DNA of 64,000 bases from Bacteroidia bacterium (GTDB taxonomy: Bacteria > Bacteroidota > Bacteroidia > 2-12-FULL-35-15), in contig JAURXZ010000001.1 in the NCBI GenBank assembly GCA_030654175.1, positions 124,001 to 188,000 of the forward strand, written 5' to 3'. The position numbers and the translations under genes were made by a program. This document shows, one piece after another, positions 50,981 through 59,720 of this stretch. A model generated the notes under the pieces. That model was not told the DNA's origin. It ran no database searches and saw only the letters and a program-made list of their open reading frames with translations. The stretch's first letter is position 1. Each line of letters starts with the position of its first letter.

Positions 50981-51544
50981 CTATTTTCTTATAATTTTAA
51001 TTTCTCCATTCAACGCCACCTTAATAATGGAAGAAGGTTTTGTATTATTAGTTTCTTCCTGACGGAAATTTACGATGTAATCCACTTTGTTTAGAATATC
51101 GAGTTTGATATCACTAAATGATGTTGGAGTTGCTTCTCCGCTTATGTTTGCAGACGTAGAAACAAGAGGTTTTCCGAATTTATGGATCAAGGTATTGCAA
51201 AAATCATCTTTTACTAAACGGATACCAATACTGCCATCGGCCGCAATAAGTTTTTCTGCAAGCATTCTACCATCAGGGTAAATAACAGTTAGGGGCTCTT
51301 CTGCCGATTCTAATAATTCCCAGGTAACTTCCGGCACTTCTTTAACATGGCGGTTGATCATGGTTTCGTTACACACCAATATCACCATGCTTTTATATTC
51401 AGCACGTTCTTTTATTTTAAAAACTTTTGCAACAGCATCTTTATTACGCGCATCGCATCCAATGCCCCATACAGTATCAGTAGGGTAAAGTATTACCCCT
51501 CCTTTACGAAGTACTTCTATTGCATTTTTGATTTCTTCTTCCAT
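50981..51544 (-). CDS. tsaC: Threonylcarbamoyl-AMP synthase
   Basis: 187 aa, YrdC/Sua5 family. GGVILYPTDTVWGIGCDARN near the N-terminus, KSMVILVCNE, RLVKDDFCNTLIHKFGKPLV and TSANISGEATPT are the ATP/threonine-binding segments. Catalyses the first step of t6A37 tRNA modification. Short form without the C-terminal Sua5 domain. The next gene upstream (51,642) is unrelated. Confidence 0.92.
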   Translation of the reverse strand: MEEEIKNAIEVLRKGGVILYPTDTVWGIGCDARNKDAVAKVFKIKERAEYKSMVILVCNETMINRHVKEVPEVTWELLESAEEPLTVIYPDGRMLAEKLIAADGSIGIRLVKDDFCNTLIHKFGKPLVSTSANISGEATPTSFSDIKLDILNKVDYIVNFRQEETNNTKPSSIIKVALNGEIKIIRK

Positions 51545-51641
51545 AGTTTTACTACGAATTACACCCGCCAGACTGAATTTTCCAATTAGTTCAGGCAGGA
51601 ATTTTCACGAATATACGAATTGTAAAATTAAGGTATTAATT

Positions 51642-52445
51642 TTATTCAGGTTTTTCATCCACTTCAATGCCTTTAAGCATGTGCGACAAAATTGGCTCAC
51701 ATTTTTCGCGGCAGGCAGGGTAAAAATGGCCATGTTTCCAAAAATCCGATTTTGGCGATAAGCCCCACCAGAATTCCGCAATAGCCAATGGTTTCATGTT
51801 TTGTTGAAAAGCATATTGCAGTAATTTTGGAGCAGCACATTCACCGGCTCCGCTGGGCGGATTAGTGTTGTTGTAGTTTTGGAAGATCTCACGTAAACTT
51901 TTTTCTTCACCGGCCTGATTCAAAAAATGATACTGATCAAACAGTTTTTCCTGAAGGGCAGTAGAGTTTTTTTTACGCAATTTTTGAAGTTCATCAATTT
52001 TCGCTATGCTTTCAGCTGTTTTTGTTTCTTCTAATGCCTTGATTTTCTGATTAATACTGGTAAGTTCTGTCATTCCCTTATTCAGAAAACTACCCTCTGT
52101 AAGCATATCAAAAACAGGTGGAACAAATTTAGAATGATGGTTGCCACCTGCTAATTTACCTGAAAATGCTGCAAGGTAACCTATCTTATTTTGTTCCGTT
52201 TTAACTACTAAAACACCGAACATCTTTCCAATAATAACCCTTTCTTTTACATCAACTAAGCCAAAGTTGTGTTCCCATTCTTTCTGTTGGTTGAGATAAA
52301 GTTGGAGTTCTGCGGATGCGAGCAGGCAGAGGGGATGAGGCTCATAATCAAATGGATAGGGGAACCGTTCAGGCAAGGGGAAAGCCTCTATTGATTGATC
52401 AAAAGGGATGAAAAATTTGTCTGTTGGAGGTATTACTTGTGTCAA
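51642..52445 (-). CDS. RluA-type pseudouridine synthase, N-terminal extension only (truncated)
   Basis: 267 aa, identical in character to the N-terminal part of the ~550-aa RluA-family proteins of Bacteroidota: IIGKMFGVLVVKTEQN, YLAAFSGKLAGGNH, FVPPVFDMLTEGSF, QYHFLNQAGEEKSLREIF, NPPSGAGECAAPKLLQYAF, IAEFWWGLSPKSD, HGHFYPACREKCEPILSHML. In those proteins a catalytic domain with the HRLD motif follows, but here the frame stops right after DEKPE and the downstream 97 bp encode nothing similar. Either a stand-alone variant or a truncation. Catalysis cannot be expected from this fragment. Confidence 0.85.
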   Translation of the reverse strand: MTQVIPPTDKFFIPFDQSIEAFPLPERFPYPFDYEPHPLCLLASAELQLYLNQQKEWEHNFGLVDVKERVIIGKMFGVLVVKTEQNKIGYLAAFSGKLAGGNHHSKFVPPVFDMLTEGSFLNKGMTELTSINQKIKALEETKTAESIAKIDELQKLRKKNSTALQEKLFDQYHFLNQAGEEKSLREIFQNYNNTNPPSGAGECAAPKLLQYAFQQNMKPLAIAEFWWGLSPKSDFWKHGHFYPACREKCEPILSHMLKGIEVDEKPE

Positions 52446-52570
52446 TTATTAAATTTTATCTTTCGTTCCACTTTCTTTACTTGTAGCCTGGGATTAAATT
52501 TTTGTAGTTCCATAACTAGCCACCAGCTTGTATGAATGAGCATATATTCTAGAATTTTAATCCATTGTTA

Positions 52571-53278
52571 TCATCCAAGCTTAACTCCAAATATATATCC
52601 TACAAATGCAGTTAATCCCATAGCAGCTGTTCCCCAAAACGTAATCCTTAATATCGCTTTACTTACACTTGAACCACCTGTTTTGGCGGCTAATGTGCCA
52701 AGAATAATCAGGAAAATGATAGCGAAAACATAAAGAGAATATTCAATATTCTGTAATGGCAAAAAAAGAGTTACTAAAAGAGGAAGAACTCCTCCTACTG
52801 TAAAAGATGCACCGGATGCTAAAGCTGCCTGAATTGGATTGGCCTGAGATATGTCAGTAATGCCCAATTCATCTCTAATATGGGCACCTAACGCATCATG
52901 TTCGGTTAATTCTTTTGCAACTGTCAAGGCAGTTTCCTTTTTTAAGCCTCTTTTTTCGTAAATTTCAGCCAATCGCTCCAATTCAAGCTCAGGCATTTCT
53001 TCCAATTCTTGTTTTTCGCGTTTGATATCCGCCTTTTCCACATCTGTTTGGGAGCTGACAGAAACATACTCTCCGGCAGCCATTGATAAAGCCCCGGCAA
53101 CTAATCCTGCAACAGTAGCTAATACTAAAGGTTCTCTAAGTTCACTTGCTGCTGCAATACCTATGGCAAGACTGGCTGTTGATAAAATACCATCATTTGC
53201 ACCAAGGACAGCTGCTCTAAGCCAATTACTGCGTTGTACGTAGTGTGGGGCTAAATAATCATCCGTTTTGTTCACCAT
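52571..53278 (-). CDS. VIT-family (CCC1-like) iron/manganese transporter
   Basis: 235 aa, five membrane helices with the conserved first segment (RAAVLGANDGILSTASLAIG), LVLATVAGLVAGALSMAAGE, and the cytoplasmic metal-binding loop YVSVSSQTDVEKADIKREKQ. The helices after about residue 160 (ALASGASFTVGGVLPLLVTL; FWGTAAMGLTAFVGYIFGV) complete the fold. Exports or stores Fe2+/Mn2+. No regulator adjacent. Start at 53,278 (MVNKTDDYLAPHYVQ). Confidence 0.93.
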   Translation of the reverse strand: MVNKTDDYLAPHYVQRSNWLRAAVLGANDGILSTASLAIGIAAASELREPLVLATVAGLVAGALSMAAGEYVSVSSQTDVEKADIKREKQELEEMPELELERLAEIYEKRGLKKETALTVAKELTEHDALGAHIRDELGITDISQANPIQAALASGASFTVGGVLPLLVTLFLPLQNIEYSLYVFAIIFLIILGTLAAKTGGSSVSKAILRITFWGTAAMGLTAFVGYIFGVKLG

Positions 53279-53376
53279 ATTTAATCGTTTCCTTTAATTA
53301 AAACTTATTTGGTCAAACATTTACTTATCCCTATTTGAATAACTTTCAATATTATCTTTTACAATAGTGATGAAAA

Positions 53377-55224
53377 TTAAATAAACGACTGCAATTCATG
53401 CAACTTGCGATAAGCGCCATTTTTAGCAATAAGATCGGTATGCGTACCACGTTCAATAATTTCACCTTTTTGCATAACAATAATTTCATCAGCATGCTGA
53501 ATGGTGGATAAACGGTGAGCAATAACCAAAGAGGTGCGGTTTTTCATTAGTTTGTTTAAGGCATCCTGCACCAGGCGTTCACTTTCAGTATCTAATGCGG
53601 ATGTAGCTTCATCTAATATCAATATAGGAGGGTTTTTTAAAACAGCTCTTGCAATACTCACTCTTTGGCGCTGTCCACCAGATAATTTGCTGCCTCTGTC
53701 ACCAATATTAGTCTGATATCCTAACGACATTTCTGAAATAAATTCATGCGCATTTGCAATTTTTGCGGCTTCTATTACTTGGTCTTCAGTAACGTTTTCA
53801 ATACCAAAGGCAATGTTATTAAATATAGTATCATTAAATAAAATGGATTCCTGTGTTACAATGCCCATTAATGCCCGAACATCGGTAAGTTTAGCATCTT
53901 TTATCGAAACTCCGTCAATTAAAATTTCACCTTGTGTTGGGTCATAAAAACGAGGCAGCATATCCGCCATTGTAGTTTTTCCGGAACCCGATTGCCCAAC
54001 CAAGGCAATGGTTTTACCCTTTTCAATTTTAAAATTGATATTATTTAGTACCCAACCCGCTTCATTTTCGCGATACGCAAATGATACATTTTTATATTCA
54101 ATTTCTTTTTCGAAACTATTCAGTTTTTTGGGATTAACAGGGTCTTTAATGGTTACATCGGCATTCAATATTTTATTTACCCTTTCGGCAGAAGCCAATC
54201 CTTTTTGAATATTATAATAAGCGGTAGTAAAAGATTTTGCAGGGGCAATTAATTGCGAAAACAAGGCAAGGTAAGTGATAAAAACAGCTCCACTCATGGT
54301 AGGATGCTCGCCAAGCACCATCTGTCCTCCAACATATAAAATGGTAACAAATACAGTTATTCCCATAAATTCACTTAAAGGGGACGAAAGATCCACTCTC
54401 CGGTAAACCTTTACCATCAGGTTGGTATAGGCACTATTCACTTTTACAAATTTTTGCTTTACATTATTTTCCGCATTAAATGCTTTAATAATACGTAAGC
54501 CTCCTAAAGTCTCATCCATTATAGACATTAGCGTACCCGTTTTTTCTTTTTCTTCCGTAGAAGTGCGTCTAAGTGATTTCCCGATCCGTCCTATCACAAT
54601 ACCGGCAATAGGTAGCAATATGAGGGCCATTGCCGTTAACTCCCAACTCATCAAAAACATAAATACCAAAGAAATAACAATAGTAACCGGTTCACGAAAG
54701 ATCATCTCCAACGAGCTCATTATGCTCCATTCGATCTCCCGAACATCGGCCGTCATGCGCGACATGATGTCTCCTTTGCGCTCATCGGAATAATAGCTTA
54801 GAGGTAAAACCAGTATTTTTTGAAACAGGTTATTACGCATGTCTTTTACTACACCATTTCGTATAGGTGCGATAAAGAACATACCAAGATAACGGAATAA
54901 ATTTTTAAAGAAAATGGTGATGATAATAAATATACAAATGCCCACCAGGGCGTGCATTTGGCTATGTGCCTCAATATCCTTGGCTAATATATAATTTATA
55001 TTATCAATTATGGAGGAAGAAGAAAGATGAAATTCGGGCTTTCCCATTTTCTGAAGTTCTTCCATTTTTTTGCTGTCGTCAGAAAACAAGACCTGCAAAA
55101 AGGGGAACAACATAGCAATAGAAAACAAAGAAAAACCGGCCGAAAGAATATTGAATGTAATATTAAAAAAGGCATAGCGCCAGTACCCCTTTATATATTG
55201 GAGTACACCAAAAATATTTTTCAT
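53377..55224 (-). CDS. ABC-type exporter, MsbA/lipid-exporter-like (fused TMD-NBD)
   Basis: 615 aa. Six-helix membrane domain in the N-terminal 330 residues, with a long first periplasmic loop, followed by the nucleotide-binding domain: Walker A GQSGSGKTTMADML near 413, signature LSGGQRQRVSIARAV near 511, Walker B ILILDEATSAL near 538 and the H-loop in SLVIAHRLSTIQHAD. Resembles MsbA-type lipid flippases, but substrate assignment is uncertain. It is divergent from rbfA. Confidence 0.9.
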   Translation of the reverse strand: MKNIFGVLQYIKGYWRYAFFNITFNILSAGFSLFSIAMLFPFLQVLFSDDSKKMEELQKMGKPEFHLSSSSIIDNINYILAKDIEAHSQMHALVGICIFIIITIFFKNLFRYLGMFFIAPIRNGVVKDMRNNLFQKILVLPLSYYSDERKGDIMSRMTADVREIEWSIMSSLEMIFREPVTIVISLVFMFLMSWELTAMALILLPIAGIVIGRIGKSLRRTSTEEKEKTGTLMSIMDETLGGLRIIKAFNAENNVKQKFVKVNSAYTNLMVKVYRRVDLSSPLSEFMGITVFVTILYVGGQMVLGEHPTMSGAVFITYLALFSQLIAPAKSFTTAYYNIQKGLASAERVNKILNADVTIKDPVNPKKLNSFEKEIEYKNVSFAYRENEAGWVLNNINFKIEKGKTIALVGQSGSGKTTMADMLPRFYDPTQGEILIDGVSIKDAKLTDVRALMGIVTQESILFNDTIFNNIAFGIENVTEDQVIEAAKIANAHEFISEMSLGYQTNIGDRGSKLSGGQRQRVSIARAVLKNPPILILDEATSALDTESERLVQDALNKLMKNRTSLVIAHRLSTIQHADEIIVMQKGEIIERGTHTDLIAKNGAYRKLHELQSFI

Positions 55225-55289
55225 GCCGCAAATATAAGCTTTGTCGCTGTTAATTGTTAATTTTGGGTTTTAAAATTATATTTCCAAAA

Positions 55290-55628
55290 ATGGATTCAAC
55301 ACGTCAGTTAAAAGTATCGCGATTAATACAAAAAGAACTTGGTGAAATTTTTCAGCGAGAAACACGCCTTTTGTTTGGTAATGCATTGATCACCGTTACG
55401 CAGGTAAGGGTGAGCCCCGATCTTGGGATCGCAAAAGTTTACGTTAGTTTATTTAATGTTCCGGATACCAAAGAATTACTTAAATTAATTCAGGTGCATA
55501 CTAAGGATATTAGAATAAAACTATCCGGCAGGATCAAAAAACAAGTCCGTATCATACCTAATCTCGTGTTTTTCCTTGACGATTCATTGGATTATGCAAT
55601 GCGTATTGATGAACTTTTGAAAAAGTAA
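55290..55628 (+). CDS. rbfA: 30S ribosome-binding factor RbfA
   Basis: 112 aa from ATG 55,290 (upstream in-frame ATG at 55,254 gives an unlikely hydrophobic leader). STRQLKVSRLIQKELGEIFQ, ALITVTQVRVSPDLGIAKVY and IKKQVRIIPNLVFFLDDSLD fit the KH-like RbfA fold. Cold-shock ribosome maturation factor acting on the 16S 5' end. It precedes the LolC/E-type permease gene by 159 bp, an order I recognise from other Bacteroidota. Confidence 0.93.
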   Translation: MDSTRQLKVSRLIQKELGEIFQRETRLLFGNALITVTQVRVSPDLGIAKVYVSLFNVPDTKELLKLIQVHTKDIRIKLSGRIKKQVRIIPNLVFFLDDSLDYAMRIDELLKK

Positions 55629-55633
55629 ATTAG

Positions 55634-55779
55634 TTTAAAGTTCAAAGTTTGAAAGTTAGAAAGTGCAAGACTTAATTTAAAACGTGTGAAAATAATTTTT
55701 GAATCCAAAACTTTAAAGCAAAATTCAACACTATTAATAAAACTTTGAACTTAGAATTTTGAACTTTCAAACTTTAAAC
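55634..55779. repeat. AT-rich palindromic spacer repeat next to the LolC/E-type start
   Basis: GTTTAAAGTTCAAAGTTTGA at ~55,634 and AACTTTCAAACTTTAAAC at ~55,763 are complementary, with an extra AACTTTGAACTTAGAATTTTG between. It lies between rbfA and the permease and runs directly into the region of the permease start codon. Confidence 0.7.
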
Positions 55780-55787
55780 TCTCAACT

Positions 55788-56993
55788 CTGAACCTCCCTT
55801 TTTTCATAGCAAAACGTTACCTGATCTCTAAAAAATCACACAATGCCATAAATATCATTTCAGGCATTTCTGTGGCAGGGATCTGTATTGGAACAATGGC
55901 GCTCATAATAGTGCTTTCGGCATTCAATGGTTTATCTGACCTGGTCCAATCGCTCTATAATTCATTTGATGCGGATATTGAAATTACTCTGAAACACGGC
56001 AAAACGTTTAGTCCTGATCCTACCGAATTTCAATCATTAAAAAAAATAGAAGGCATTGCTTATTATACCGAGGTAATGGAAGGCAATGCCTTATTAAAGT
56101 TAAATGATAAACAATGTATTGCCACAATAAAAGGGGTTAGCACTGATTTTGAAAGGATGACCAATTTCGATTCTCTTGTAAGTGATGGGGAGTTCAATTT
56201 GGAAAAAAACAATATTGTTATTGGTAAAGGCATTAGTTATATATTACAAAACGGACCAAATGATTTGTTCACTCCAATTTCTGTTTATGCCCCCAAACGT
56301 GGTACTGTAAGCACTTTTGATGCTGAAGGTGGATTAAACGAATTAAAAGCATATCCGGCAGGAGCTTTTTCAATTAATGATGAATTTGATTACAAATATG
56401 TGATCATGAATATTCATAAGGCCAGGGAGCTGTTCGATTATACTACCGAAGTCAGTTCTATTGAATTGGGCTTTAAAGAGGGAGCCGACAAAGAAAAAAT
56501 AGAACAACAAATTCATTCACTGCTTGGCGATAAATATGAAATAAAAAATCGTCAGCAGCAAAATGCCTTGCTATACAAAACATTAAAATCTGAAAAACTA
56601 TGGACATTTATTATCCTTCTATTTATCTTGATAATAGCGACTTTCAATGTAATTGGTTCATTAACGATGCTGATAATTGAAAAGAAAAAAGATATTACCA
56701 TTTTGCATAATATGGGAGCCGATATTCAATTGATACGAAGGATATTTTTAATGGAAGGCTTACTAATAACTATTATTGGTGCGGCATTAGGTCTCATACT
56801 TGGAACTTTTGTTTGCTGGTTGCAGATAAAATTTTCCTTAATTAGATTCACAGAAGGCTATGTAGTGGATGCTTACCCAATCAAGCTGGAACTAACTGAT
56901 TTTGTGATGATAACAGGAGCAGTATTGTTAATTGGTTTTTTTGCTGCCTGGTATCCCGTAAGGATATTCACGAAGAGGCACTTAGCGTTTTAA
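55788..56993 (+). CDS. LolC/LolE-type ABC permease, apparently with a CTG start
   Basis: 401 aa in the interpretation preferred here. The frame encodes the family-typical N-terminus NLPFFIAKRYLISKKSHNAI, NIISGISVAGICIGTMALI, then a large periplasmic MacB-like domain (about residues 60-260) and three further helices with GSLTMLIIEKKKDITILHNM, GLLITIIGAALGLILGTFVC and LTDFVMITGAVLLIGFFAAW. In that order this is a LolC/E (FtsX-like) lipoprotein-exporter permease. The first ATG/GTG codon is GTG at 55,872, which would delete the first membrane helix start; CTG at 55,788 is the only plausible initiator, as no in-frame ATG exists back to the stop at 55,752. Confidence 0.85.
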   Translation: MNLPFFIAKRYLISKKSHNAINIISGISVAGICIGTMALIIVLSAFNGLSDLVQSLYNSFDADIEITLKHGKTFSPDPTEFQSLKKIEGIAYYTEVMEGNALLKLNDKQCIATIKGVSTDFERMTNFDSLVSDGEFNLEKNNIVIGKGISYILQNGPNDLFTPISVYAPKRGTVSTFDAEGGLNELKAYPAGAFSINDEFDYKYVIMNIHKARELFDYTTEVSSIELGFKEGADKEKIEQQIHSLLGDKYEIKNRQQQNALLYKTLKSEKLWTFIILLFILIIATFNVIGSLTMLIIEKKKDITILHNMGADIQLIRRIFLMEGLLITIIGAALGLILGTFVCWLQIKFSLIRFTEGYVVDAYPIKLELTDFVMITGAVLLIGFFAAWYPVRIFTKRHLAF

Positions 56994-57000
56994 TACAATT

Positions 57001-57102
57001 TTTTAACACAGAGGACACAGGGCAAAAAAAAGAGTTTCACAGAGTTTGACATAACTTTTCTCTGTGAAACCTCTAAAAAACTCTGTGAACTCTGTGTTAA
57101 AG
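57001..57102. repeat. Nested inverted repeat between convergent genes
   Basis: TTTAACACAGAG at the left pairs with CTCTGTGTTAAA at the right, and an inner pair TTTCACAGAG / CTCTGTGAAA lies within. It occupies the entire spacer between the permease and dusB, where it would stop transcription from both sides. Confidence 0.75.
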
Positions 57103-57105
57103 GTA

Positions 57106-58098
57106 CTAAACAGTCTCCATCTCCGTATACTTCTTCTCCACTTCATCTAAAATACCGATGATCTCGTCATACGAATAAGTAGTAACCAAATTAGTACGAT
57201 ACTCTTTAAAATTCGGCAATCCTTTGAAGTAATTGGTATAATGCCTGCGCATCTCAACAATTCCGGCATGTTTACTTTTCCATCTGATAGAAAAATCCAA
57301 ATGTTCCTTGCAGACATTGACGCGGTCAGTAATAGTTGGCGGAGCAAGGTGTTCCCCTGTTTTGAAAAAATGTTTTATCTCATTAAAGATCCATGGATAG
57401 CCAATACTAGCCCTTCCGATCATAATTCCATCCACACCATAACGATCTCTCATTATTTTGGCTTTTTCAGGTGAATCAATATCACCATTTCCAAAAATTG
57501 GGATTTTAATACGGGAATTATTTTTGATCTCGCCAATTAAGGTCCAGTCGGCATCGCCTTTATAAAGTTGAGCGCGTGTTCGTCCGTGAATGGTAAGTGC
57601 TGAAATGCCTATATCTTGGAGTCGTTCCGCTACTTCAACCACATTTTTTGTAGTATCATCCCACCCCAAACGTGTTTTTACTGTAACGGGGCGATGCGCT
57701 ATTTTCACGATCTCCGATGTCATCATCACCATTTTAGGGATATCCTGTAAAAGGGCAGCACCAGCGCCTCTGCAAGCAACTTGCTTTACAGGGCAGCCAT
57801 AATTAATATCTATAAGGTCTGGATGCGCGTTATCAGCAATTATGCCTGCTTCACGCATGGAGTTAATATCAGATCCAAATAGCTGAATACCAATTGGACG
57901 TTCATATTCAAAAATATCAAGTTTCTGAACACTTTTTGCTGCATCCCGAATCAGGCCTTCCGAAGAAATAAATTCGGTATACATAAGATCAGCCCCATTT
58001 TTTTTGCATACCGCGCGAAAAGGCGGATCGCTCACATCTTCCATGGGAGCCAGCAATAAAGGGAAATCGCCTAATTCTATGTTACCTATTTTTACCAT
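57106..58098 (-). CDS. dusB: tRNA-dihydrouridine synthase B
   Basis: 330 aa. FMN-binding TIM barrel with LLAPMEDVSDPPFRAVCKKN, INYGCPVKQVACRGAGAALL containing the catalytic Cys, KTRLGWDDTTKNVVEVAERL and IPIFGNGDIDSPEKAKIM. Reduces uridine in the tRNA D-loop with NADPH. A C-terminal helical domain matches Dus length. Divergent from the CPBP gene; the 107-bp spacer has a candidate promoter. Confidence 0.95.
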   Translation of the reverse strand: MVKIGNIELGDFPLLLAPMEDVSDPPFRAVCKKNGADLMYTEFISSEGLIRDAAKSVQKLDIFEYERPIGIQLFGSDINSMREAGIIADNAHPDLIDINYGCPVKQVACRGAGAALLQDIPKMVMMTSEIVKIAHRPVTVKTRLGWDDTTKNVVEVAERLQDIGISALTIHGRTRAQLYKGDADWTLIGEIKNNSRIKIPIFGNGDIDSPEKAKIMRDRYGVDGIMIGRASIGYPWIFNEIKHFFKTGEHLAPPTITDRVNVCKEHLDFSIRWKSKHAGIVEMRRHYTNYFKGLPNFKEYRTNLVTTYSYDEIIGILDEVEKKYTEMETV

Positions 58099-58143
58099 TT
58101 TTTCGATTATCTACTTCAATTGCAAGAATTGCCTACTGCAAAA

Positions 58144-58177
58144 TTGTAAAATTGTACAATTGCTTTTTGTAGATTTG
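58144..58177 (+). promoter_or_regulatory. Candidate promoter for the CPBP protease gene
   Basis: TTG (58,144-58,146) and TAGATTTG (58,170-58,177) match the Bacteroidota boxes TTG and TAnnTTTG with 23 nt between. The ATG lies 29 nt beyond the -7 box. Inferred from consensus. Confidence 0.45.
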
Positions 58178-58205
58178 TTGCAAAATTACCCAAATAAACA
58201 CATTA

Positions 58206-59135
58206 ATGCAAAACATTGAACCAGAACGCCAATCATGGCTTAAGTTAAGCTTCCTTTTAGTATACATTTTCGCATTGGGTTTACTCACTGTTTTGGGTGG
58301 TGACGATGATATTGTAATGAACCTGGATAACCCCAATACCATTGCAACCTTGAAAATAATCCAGGGTTTAAGCGTACTTGTTGTTTTTGTTTTCCCTGCT
58401 ATTCTGTTTGCTGTTTTCTGGACAAAACCACGTATTCATTATTTAGGTGTTACCACCAAGCCGGCAATTACCACTTTAATGATTGCCGGAATAGGGATGT
58501 TACTTGCCATGCCAATGATAAACTGGTTATCTGATGCTAATCAGCACTTAAAATTACCTGAAGCGCTTAGTGGAATAGAAACATGGATGCAGCAAAGCGA
58601 AGAAAAAGCAAAAATACTTACCGAAGCCTTTACTAAAGGTACTTCTGTTGGTGTACTGATCTTAAATTTAATCGTGATAGCATTAATGGCAGCGCTTAGT
58701 GAAGAACTTTTTTTTCGTGGTGTCCTGCAAAAAGTATTGATAGACTGCACTCGTAATAAGCATGTAGGAGTGTGGATCGGGGCGATTTTATTTAGCGCCT
58801 TCCACATGCAGTTTTTTGGATTTTTACCGCGTATGTTGATGGGGGCTTACTTAGGTTACCTGTTTTTATGGAGCGGCTCCTTGTGGCCCGGTATAGTGGC
58901 ACATTTCATTAATAATGGAATGGCGGTAGTTTTGATCTGGCTGGCAAATAGAGGTGCTATTCCTGATAATGCTGATAAAGTGGGAATAGAAGAAGGTGAA
59001 TGGTTGTACGTTGCTACCAGCTTTGCAACGGTTGCGATAAGTTTGTTTTTGGTTTACAGAATTGAGAGAAAGCGTAAAGAAGTTTTATTGCTTAACCGGG
59101 ACCAACCTTCAGAAATCGGAGAAATAAACGACTAG
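58206..59135 (+). CDS. CPBP-family intramembrane metalloprotease
   Basis: 309 aa with about eight membrane helices. Motif 1 SEELFFRGVLQKVL, motif 2 SAFHMQFFGFLPRMLMGA and motif 3 VAHFINNGMAVVLI carry the Glu/Arg, His and His/Asn residues of the CAAX-prenyl protease/bacteriocin-immunity family. Catalytic residues are complete. Function in bacteria is mostly unassigned; peptide maturation and stress response are possibilities. The C-terminus is a soluble basic tail. Confidence 0.9.
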   Translation: MQNIEPERQSWLKLSFLLVYIFALGLLTVLGGDDDIVMNLDNPNTIATLKIIQGLSVLVVFVFPAILFAVFWTKPRIHYLGVTTKPAITTLMIAGIGMLLAMPMINWLSDANQHLKLPEALSGIETWMQQSEEKAKILTEAFTKGTSVGVLILNLIVIALMAALSEELFFRGVLQKVLIDCTRNKHVGVWIGAILFSAFHMQFFGFLPRMLMGAYLGYLFLWSGSLWPGIVAHFINNGMAVVLIWLANRGAIPDNADKVGIEEGEWLYVATSFATVAISLFLVYRIERKRKEVLLLNRDQPSEIGEIND

Positions 59136-59206
59136 CAATACTTGATAATTTAAAATAGTTAAGCAAATCTCGGAGTTTACTGTCCCTATGGGTAGGAGAG
59201 GTTTAA

Positions 59207-59557
59207 TTATTCTTTCCGTTTCACTAAAAAATAATAATCGTTTTCTATCGGCAGGTAGCCATATTCGTAGCAAAAATAATAGGTTGTACCTTTTTTAGTA
59301 GTATAGGCATTGGTATAATATTGGAAATTAAATCCATTTTGAACCAATTTGGCTTTGGTTGTTTTTGCTGTTTCTGCAGGAATAAGTTCTCCGAGGATCC
59401 TTCTGTTTTTTCGTAAAATATTATTTACATTCCTTACATAATTGGTAGTGTCGCTATTCAATTTATTGTTGAATGCATTCCGGCAAAGATCCGAACAGAA
59501 TTTTTTATCTGCCCTACCTTTTATTTGCTCACCACATTCAGGACATTCTTTTTCCAT
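59207..59557 (-). CDS. Zinc-ribbon protein conserved in Bacteroidota
   Basis: 116 aa. Residues 5-25 form a Cys4 ribbon (CPECGEQIKGRADKKFC, then SDLC). The rest is a helical/beta domain (RNVNNILRKNRRILGELIPA; TTYYFCYEYGYLPIENDYYF). I know this combination only as an unassigned Bacteroidota protein. It lies alone between the CPBP gene and the BatA-type gene, on the minus strand. Confidence 0.75.
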   Translation of the reverse strand: MEKECPECGEQIKGRADKKFCSDLCRNAFNNKLNSDTTNYVRNVNNILRKNRRILGELIPAETAKTTKAKLVQNGFNFQYYTNAYTTKKGTTYYFCYEYGYLPIENDYYFLVKRKE

Positions 59558-59720
59558 AATAAATTTCTAAACCATACAAATGTAATTTTTTCGTTGAAGA
59601 AAGGCAAATCAATTAAAAATTGACAAAATTTGCAAAATGAGCTATAAACGTATCAAAAAATGGCATCAAACTATAAAAAGAGTGCAACATTTTGCAAAAA
59701 AGTATTAACTTTGTCTTTTG

